Under the pieces are notes generated by a model that searched no databases, was not told the origin of the DNA, and saw only the letters and a list, made by a program, of their open reading frames with translations. Below are positions 57,255 through 64,000 of a DNA stretch of 64,000 nt, piece after piece. The DNA comes from Paroedura picta (taxonomy: Eukaryota > Chordata > Lepidosauria > Squamata > Gekkonidae): contig NC_135377.1 in NCBI RefSeq assembly GCF_049243985.1, forward strand, positions 66,970,145 through 67,034,144, read 5' to 3'. The translations under genes and the position numbers were made by a program. How positions within the stretch are numbered: the stretch's first letter is position 1; every line of letters starts with the position of its first letter.

Positions 57255-57717
57255 TAGCGATCCCCAACCTGTGGGCCGTGGACCACATATGGTCCTTCGA
57301 CTAATTGGAGGTGGGCCCCGAAGGACGCCTTCCCCCCCCCCCCCCCCGGCCCTTTACTTCATCCCCCCGGCCCTTTACAACACACTTCGGGTGCCATTGT
57401 CTCCCATCACTCCCAGATGGGACTATCTCGTTGCAGAAAAACAAGCTCAGGGTTCCCATTGATTTGTCATTGTCATGAGTTAAAAGTTCCATGAAAATGA
57501 AATGTTCCTTATGTTCATTGTTGTGGCGTGTCTGTATCTTATTTTGAAGGGATGTTTAAACATTACCATAGCGATCAGAGAACGTTAGGGCAGTGGTTGA
57601 GAGTAGAGGAGTAAACTACCCCCCCCACCAGGCCTCAGTAAAAGGCGTTGAGTGGTCCCCGGTGAGTGGTCCCCGGCGTTGAGTGGTCCCCGGTGATAAA
57701 AAGGTTGGGGACCACTG
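57255..57717. mobile_element. Non-autonomous hAT element abutting the 3-kb hAT (463 bp)
   Basis: It starts tagcgatccccaacc directly after atctagag and ends ggttggggaccactg before atttagag (57718-57725; 7 of 8). It is the same subfamily as 31183-31616 in reverse orientation. Its right part has a short duplicated 'gcgttgagtggtccccggtg' segment. Confidence 0.88.
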
Positions 57718-57725
57718 ATTTAGAG

Positions 57726-59420
57726 TACATAATGTCTGTTCCCCTTGTGAAACCGGGGCCAGAAAAACAACACTGTAAGTACTATACCCGGGGAGAGATG
57801 GAGTGGAGAGATCATGTGGCAAAAAAGTCAACCCAGGGTAAAGGGCCACCTTGTCCTTAGGAAACTTAAGTGTATGGAGCCGGAGGTCACACTGTAGAGC
57901 ATGCAGTTCTCTCACTCTGCATGCTGAAGTGATGCCCATTTAAAAATGCAGACAAAACAACTCCAAGTTGACATGCCAAACAGTTTATATATAAGCCTGC
58001 GTTTGGAGTCCTGGCCCTGAAGTTCCAAGGTTTGCAGCAATCCCAAGAAAACAATATGCAAGATCCGGGTTTGCTTACAGAGAGGCTAATAAATCATTAC
58101 ACTTACAGAAATGGCAGGCCAGCTTCCATTTGCTGGGCCTCGAACTCATACAGCGAAGCTAGCTAAAACTTGAGACAAGACATATAGCTAAAACTAAACA
58201 TCTTATATCCTAATTGCTGGCTGAACAGAGGTGTATACCCGGTACCTGAGGGGCCATTATCCCCAGCACAAGCTTATTCTTACACATTTTGTCTATTGTG
58301 CAGTCTGTCTGGAAGTGAAAGAACTCCTGGCCTTCAAAAGGCACATCTTCTACCATTGGCCCTGTTGTCTTTAGGCAACACCAAAGATCTCAGCCAAGAG
58401 TGTCTACTGGCACCTATAGCGCATGTGCAACAGTGAAATGCACACTGAGAAGCATTTACTTTTTGTTTCCACAATTTACCTCACTCTGTGTGCATAAGCA
58501 AGACACTTTTTTCATCACTGAGCAGATGAACTGGGACCACAATCCCAGAGGAACATTTGATACCTGCCCGTTATGGCTGTGAAATTGGTACCCTGAAACC
58601 CAAAGTCCTGGATGAATAATTTTTTCTCCCCAAACCATCAAGCTTACACCCCTCTTTGTCTAAAGGAGAGGACTGAGAACCTGCCCTCTGCTTGAACACA
58701 TTTCAATTTGGACGTTTGTTCTACACAAATATTCACAGAGCTTTTCAGTTTTGCATGGATTGAGCCCTTTGTTGACTCAGCGGAAGAACCATCCTCCTGC
58801 CTTTGTCTCAAACATGCACTTTAGTACAGCGCCAGACTCAACAGAAATTACATTATCCTCCAAGGATTTGAGAAACTACGTTGCAATGGGTTTGAGATTC
58901 ATAAGCAAGGGTCACTTGACTATTGTTCTACCTACAGTGATAATATTCCAGAGGCATCTAGACAAGAGCATTACAATATTGGCCATTTTATTTTCGATTC
59001 TTTTCCTAATAATCCCCAGCATGCAGCTGGTCTTTTCCACAGCTGCCACACATTAAGTTGAAAATTTCATCAAGCTAATCACCCCTCTATGTCTCCTCCT
59101 CCATCTTAGCCAGTTACAGCACCATCAGCAGATATTGTGATCTGAGCTGGAGGGAAGGACCTTCTTTTGTAGCTGTGCACTGAACCAGATTGCCTGGTAC
59201 AGCCATTCAACTCTATGGCTCACTTCTATACACACCGAGTTTTCTGTGCTCTGTACATACCAGGCTCTCTATGTGTACCTGAGAGCTGATGGACTAAAGC
59301 CATGACATGTCAAACTAACATGGGATACTAATGCCTTTGCAAAAGGATATCAAATACATACAATTTGAAAAGAATAAACCGAGAAGGAACAGTGGGCTGC
59401 CGAATGTTACCATAAATTAC
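57726..59420 (-). other. MAK: MAK intron, nothing recognised
   Basis: No conserved exon, RNA gene or clear repeat was recognised here. Confidence 0.5.
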
Positions 59421-59495
59421 CTTTCGAGTCCTCTAATTTTTCATTCACTCTTTCTTTGCATGACAGCTTTTCGATTGGCTTAATTATGTTTTCTT
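59421..59495 (-). CDS. MAK: MAK cassette exon, probable retina-specific 75-nt exon
   Basis: Exactly 75 nt on the minus strand between an acceptor (ttgctgcttcttctgaag) and a strong donor (AAAG/gtaatt). With phase 1 at both ends it is open and inserts 25 residues, (E)ENIIKPIEKLSCKERVN then EKLEDSK, between NA and G of the neighbouring exons without changing frame. Mammalian MAK has a retina-specific 75-bp exon in the same position. The length, phase and place all agree. Skipping it gives the testis-type form. A tandem AAGAAG at the acceptor could allow use of an AG three bases away. Confidence 0.85.
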
Positions 59496-59499
59496 CTTC

Positions 59500-61312
59500 A
59501 GAAGAAGCAGCAAAGCAAATGGAGGAGGGAAAAGGATGAAAATAAATACTTTAGGAAAACAGAACGAAGGGATGAAATGTATGCAAGACTAAAAGAGAGG
59601 GAGAGAAATATGGAAATATAGCACATGTCAATTTGTTTCTAGGAGATCCCACAGTTATTCCTCACTGAATCTGAAACGTTGGGTCTAGCCACAAACTCTT
59701 ATGCTGGAATCAATTCTGGCTAGTTTTTAAGATGGTATAGGACTCCCACTTATTTAATGCAACTGATTAACTTGGCTACCACACTGAATTTTGATGCCTC
59801 TGTAATTTTATTACTTCTGTTTATGCTCAAAGAATCATCTTCAAAGAAAGCTAAACCAGTGACCACTTAACTTATACCAAGATCTAAGCAAGCAATGTAA
59901 AAATTTAAATCTTACAAGACTTCAATCATAAAAAAGCCAACTGAACACTGCAAGAGTGAGTTACCTTTATTAGTCCTAGAAAGAGAATCATAACACATGT
60001 GCTAGATTTTATGAGCCTCTATTCTTTTATACACTTTCTACAGCACAGGAAATACTATCATTTTTATTACCTAAGTTCATGTAAACCTAATATTAATACT
60101 CAAAAATAGCCTGGACATTTAGGCAAATGTGCTTACTTCTTCTGGAGCACATTTACAGTTTGAGGGTATTTGTAAAATGCATTTTACAGACATCCAATAT
60201 GATCGTTCAACATAAATAAAAATCCAATTCAACTCCATATAGAGTCATATCATTCCAAAAGAGCCAGAAAATAAGAACAGCGCCTCTTCTGGATATACAA
60301 ACCTTACCATCCAATTTCTTAATGCATCATATGTCTGTAAGGACCAACAGTTCAGTAGATTATCTATGCTTCTGGTTACTAGGCAAGTGTTTTGAAGGAA
60401 TGAGTATGTAAATAATAGCTACAGATTTTTAAACTGGGGGAAAAATCTTGATAACTTTTGTCCAGAAAAACTGAATGCAAGTTGGCCATGCCCCATGCTA
60501 GTTCAATATTTAAGTTATTATAACTGACATTATCTTTTAAACAATGAAGGCTTTTGGTTTCATTTGCAAAAGGTCGTGTCCTGTTCAATATTCCAGGCCA
60601 ACCCAAAGGAAAAGATAGGTCAATTGCTTAAATTAACATGGTAAACCAGTGATTTACACAGGATTAGAATGAAAAAACCTTCCTGGCAGTGTTTCAGTTT
60701 CAGATTTAGCATGGGCATCCTCCACTCCACAAAATGAGATTTAATTTCTCTATGCTATCTGGAGTTCTAAAAACCAAGCAGGGTTCAAAAGACTGGGTTA
60801 AAGAAACAAAATTATCTTCTCAGATGAATAAATCACCAACCTGTCCCACTATATGACCGTATTTCCAATATACACTTTTTGCACTGCTTCAGATACTAGA
60901 CCTCTAAAAAGCCTCTTTAGCACTTTGTGGCATGGCTTTATGGCCCTGCAGGTATGTTTTCATTTACACTGCCTCTGGCTACATGGCTGTTTTTGCAAAT
61001 ACTGATACCTGAATCAAGGCCACAATTTAAAATCAATGCAAACTAACTGTGAAGCAACACGGTTTGCAACCAAGGGCTTCTTCCATGAGAGAAAGGGCAG
61101 GCCAGTTGGTGGGCTGAAGAGAAAGAAGAAACACTCACACTGTTTAATACCTGGGGGGGGGCACAGTACTTTGAGGAGCACAGCAACAAGAACGGAAAGG
61201 TGGGAAACTGTTGTTCAAGAGGTGTTCCACTCACAGGCCTCTGGGCATAACCCAGTGTATTTGGAAATAACATGCGGTGCACATACCTTTAATGGCATGT
61301 CATGTTAATTAC
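59500..61312 (-). other. MAK: MAK intron, nothing recognised
   Basis: AT-rich intron sequence with no clear repeat or exon. Confidence 0.5.
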
Positions 61313-61441
61313 CTGCATTAATTCGGCTGAACGATAGCCCTCCGAGAGGTGCTAGCGGTTTTGAGAACACAGAATTGTTCCAGGTCCCATGGCATCCTTC
61401 TTTATTGGCTGCTCCTGAGGAGACATTCTTAGGGTTTACAC
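61313..61441 (-). CDS. MAK: MAK coding exon (GVNPKNVS segment)
   Basis: 129 nt between acceptor tttttctaag and donor gtaatt on the minus strand, phase 1 at both ends. It encodes (G)VNPKNVSSGAANKEGCHGT then WNNSVFSKPLAPLGGLSF and SRINA. It aligns with the human stretch PGVNPKKVS...TWSNQLFPKSLGPVG...SNA in the C-terminal tail. Confidence 0.95.
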
Positions 61442-61604
61442 CTTAGAAAAATAATTATTTTTTAAAAGTTAATTCCGAACACAGACAGTTCCCATACGCA
61501 GTCTGTCACCCTCCAGCATGACCACTCGTGATATGCCCCAGACAAACATTTCCTTCAAAAGGCAATTTTAGGTCCTTGTGCAAAGTACTATATAAAAGTA
61601 GAAG

Positions 61605-61872
61605 AGAAGAAGAACTGGGTGTTTTTATACCCTGCTTTTCTCTCCCAAAGGAGTCCCAAAGCAGCTTACAAACACCTTTCCCTTCCTCTCCCCACAACAG
61701 GCACCCTGTGAGGTAGGTAGGGCTGAGAGAACTCTGAGAGAACTGCTCTGTAAGAACATCTCTAAGAGAACTGTGACTGGCCCAAGTTCACCCAGCTGAC
61801 TGAATGAGGAATCAAACCCAGTTCTCCAGAATAGAATCCTCCACTCTTAACCACTACACCACGCTGGCTTTC
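61605..61872 (-). mobile_element. Full-length tRNA-derived SINE
   Basis: The reverse complement runs from 'ccagcgtggtgtagtggtta' (A box) and 'actgggtttgattcc' (B box) to the tail 'gggtataaaaacacccagtt' and (ctt)-like units. Confidence 0.8.
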
Positions 61873-62260
61873 CTAATATTCTCACTACTACTTACAGCAA
61901 GTTACTTAATGTGTTGGATTCCAGATTTAAATGGACATGTACTCTAATTTCCCTTTTCCTGCTGCAGGCTGCTGTCTTGATGTGTCCCTTATCCCCCCAG
62001 GAGTAGCATCTCGTACTGATCTGCAGCAGGAATAAGGAGGCAGGAAAGTTCCACTCTGGCCCTGGAAAATTCCATCTAGACCCAACTCACAGGGGCAGCA
62101 ATCCATTCATCCCGTGCACCTGCTCTCGTCACTATTCAACAACAGTGCCAACCACCCAGTTTTCCAAATGATGTGTGTAAATAAGTGCAAGGTTCTTTGT
62201 TGCAATAATCAGTTTTTCATGGTGGGAGTTGCTGTGACAGGAAACAGAAAAGAACAGGAA

Positions 62261-62535
62261 AAAAGTTTGTTCTTATATGCTGCTTTTCTCTACCAGAAGG
62301 AGTCTCAAAGCGGCTTACATTCCCCTTCTTTTTCCTCTAGCCACATCAGACACCCTGTGAGGGATGTGAGGCTGAGAGAGCCCTGATATTACTGCTCAGT
62401 CAGAACAGCTTTATCAATGCTGTGGTGAGCCCAAGGTCACTCAGCTGGCTGCATGTGGGGGAGATGGGAATCAAACCAAGCCCGTCAGATTAGAAGCTGC
62501 TGCTCTTAACCACTACACCAAGTTGACTCTCCTAA
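62261..62535 (-). mobile_element. tRNA-derived SINE
   Basis: The reverse complement has 'tggtgtagtggttaagagca', 'gcttggtttgattccc', 'cagggtgtctgatgtggc' and 'gcagcatataagaacaaac'. It is close to the 35058 copy. Confidence 0.8.
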
Positions 62536-62795
62536 ACTAAAGCCATGCACTGTGGTCAGCTGCATATGTAAAATAATGTACTTTTCATGTGTTCATTGAT
62601 TATGCTTCAGGTTCCAGCTCTTCAAGACAACACACAATCAGTTCTCCGAAACAGAAGTAATCAGCAAGAAGGGAGGAATTAGTGCTATGCACAGAAAAAT
62701 AACCTTGACTCATGGAAAGTTCACCTCACTATGGAAACTGAAAATGACTTGATCTGAAGCTGGTTCATGCCTCAGACTGCTGATGCACCTATTCA

Positions 62796-63044
62796 ATTCT
62801 GCACATATTAGATAATGCACTTTCAATGTACTTGAGAAGTAGATTTTTCTGTTTCACACCGAAAAACCCAGCACTGAAAATGCATTATGTAACACAGGGG
62901 TAGTCAAACTGCGGTCCTCCAGATGTCCATGGACTACAATTCCCATAAGCCCCTGCCAATGCTGGCAGGGGCTCATGGTAATTTTAGTCCATGGACATCT
63001 GGAGGGCCGCAGTTTGACTATCCCTGATCTTACACGTGCAGAAT
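62796..63044. mobile_element. Second palindromic MITE family, split by a nested MITE
   Basis: The left part ('attctgcacatattagataa', 'tgcactttcaatgtac', then 'gaaaatgcattatgtaaca') is at 62796-62894. The right end 'cttacacgtgcagaat' is at 63029-63044. The 132-bp hAT MITE 62895-63026 lies between. Confidence 0.75.
62895..63026. mobile_element. hAT foldback MITE (132 bp), nested
   Basis: Termini caggggtagtcaaactgcgg and ccgcagtttgactatccctg. The flanks atgtaaca and atcttaca agree at 6 of 8. It lies inside the second MITE family. Confidence 0.85.
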
Positions 63045-63056
63045 CTAGATCAGTAC

Positions 63057-63215
63057 TAACTAGATCAGTACTGTGACTACCAGTGGCTCTCCCGGGTCTT
63101 AGCCAATAGCCTTCTGCCCAGTAATCAGACAGGTGAGGGAATTCACCTGGGAACTTCTGTAAGCAAAGTGCATACGCACTCTACCACCTAAGCCATCCAG
63201 GGTCTATATTACACA
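63057..63215 (-). repeat. Old tRNA-type SINE remnant
   Basis: Near 63175-63200 'cgcactctaccacctaagcc' is the reverse of a tRNA-like A box (ggcttaggtggtagagtgcg). The rest is decayed. Confidence 0.4.
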
Positions 63216-63529
63216 GTCGGACTTCCAGCCTGGCCTTCGTAAAGGCTGAGCCACGCTGCAAGCTGTTTATGACATTCTTCTATCCAGGACCGCTTTTTGA
63301 AATGATATCCAGTAGTCCAAAATCATACAGGAGCAGAGGGAGCTAAAGACCTGGTTGTCTGAACTGCCCATGCTGAAATGCAGTTTCTCTGCTGCTTTGG
63401 CAAGCAACCTCTCTCTTCACCCTTTACATGTGTATTCTCTGTTGTACTGTGCATGCTAACAGACAAAGCTCCCCCACTAAAAAAGCAAAGAGGTCAAAGC
63501 ATTATGCAATTCACCCCACCCCCTTTTAC

Positions 63530-63654
63530 CAGGTATGTATCTCGACTGCTTAAGGTAGTACTGTTTTGCTGATGTAGTGGATATCCCAGAGTCATTTCTC
63601 TTTAGAACTTTGTTTTCTCCTCCTGGTTGGCCTGAGGTAGGGGACTTAGGAACA
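63530..63654 (-). CDS. MAK: MAK coding exon (KQYYLKQSRYIPG segment)
   Basis: 125 nt between acceptor tttgctttcag and donor gtaaaag on the minus strand. It enters in phase 2 and leaves in phase 1. It encodes VPKSPTSGQPGGENKV then LKRNDSGISTTSAKQYYLKQ and SRYIP. KQYYLKQSRY-PG is nearly identical to human MAK. Earlier exons, including the kinase domain with its catalytic loop and TEY-like activation motif, must lie beyond 64000. Confidence 0.95.
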
Positions 63655-64000
63655 CTGAAAGCAAAGAGAATGTATATTAAAACAAGAGAGATTTCTGCTC
63701 AACTTCAGATTTGTCTGCCTGTCCGTTTATTGCAGAAGCGAAGGTAACTTAGTGCCTGGTTGACGTACAGTGCAGACACTAAAATCACACCGGAATCAGT
63801 GCCAATGTGTTAGGAAACAGAGCAATTCAGACTGCACTTCTGATAGAAAAAGCTATGCAGACAAATGCATTCAGGTTCTGAATGGGCTTCTTTCGTTCTG
63901 ACAGTACTGATATAATTTCTTATGTGTGTTGTAACTAATTATTACAGCTAAATCTCTCCAAGTACTTTGCAGAATGGAACAGTGAATAAAAACCTTTTAA

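Noticed and set aside
1-64000. CRISPR arrays, bacterial operons, riboswitches or phage genes
   Set aside because: The sequence is clearly vertebrate, with split genes and eukaryotic repeats; no such structures were seen.
1-64000. Retroviral, LTR or Polinton fossils
   Set aside because: No gag, pol, env, capsid or LTR pair was recognised. All reverse-transcriptase text fits CR1, L2 or L1 LINEs.

Overview
The window is vertebrate genomic DNA, most likely from a squamate reptile and perhaps a gecko. The repeats point there: Sauria SINEs with (ACCTTT)n/BovB-type tails, 5S-rRNA-derived SINEs, a long fairly fresh CR1 LINE, L2 and L1 fragments, many hAT-type DNA transposons and two Helitron ends. 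I cannot fix the species. The gene order matches the region of human chromosome 6p24.

Three host genes are supported. GCNT2 (+ strand) is complete in three coding exons: 15756-16677 in a CpG island, 29398-29490 and 31942-32132. TMEM14C (+) has four coding exons between 42742 and 47377, with a likely CpG-island promoter near 40.55-40.98 kb. The 3' part of MAK (- strand) runs in from the right edge: 63654-63530, 61441-61313, a probable 75-nt retina-type cassette exon 59495-59421, 53278-53153 and the terminal exon 50569-50406. TMEM14C and MAK converge tail to tail. The kinase domain of MAK lies beyond the window. PAK1IP1, which sits between GCNT2 and TMEM14C in human, is not visible.

Layout: 1-15 kb is gene-poor and holds an unclassified 889-bp TIR element, a 2.9-kb CR1, a 1-kb GC-rich Helitron built from serial hairpins, two foldback elements and an exact 226-bp tandem duplication. 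15-33.6 kb is GCNT2, with introns full of SINEs, hAT elements and nested insertions. 33.6-40.5 kb is intergenic and repeat-rich (L2, hAT, SINEs). 40.5-48.4 kb is TMEM14C. 48.4-64 kb is the 3' end of MAK, whose introns hold a 3-kb hAT with a transposase relic, a second hAT directly abutting it, and several copies of a 135-bp foldback MITE.

The genes do not form a pathway. GCNT2 is a Golgi I-branching glycosyltransferase, TMEM14C a mitochondrial membrane protein of haem synthesis, and MAK a ciliary kinase. The most unusual points are the hairpin-array Helitron, an apparent TG (not AG) 3' splice site before the last MAK exon, the conserved 75-nt MAK cassette exon, and two abutting hAT elements that share a target duplication. 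I saw no retrovirus, LTR element or Polinton.
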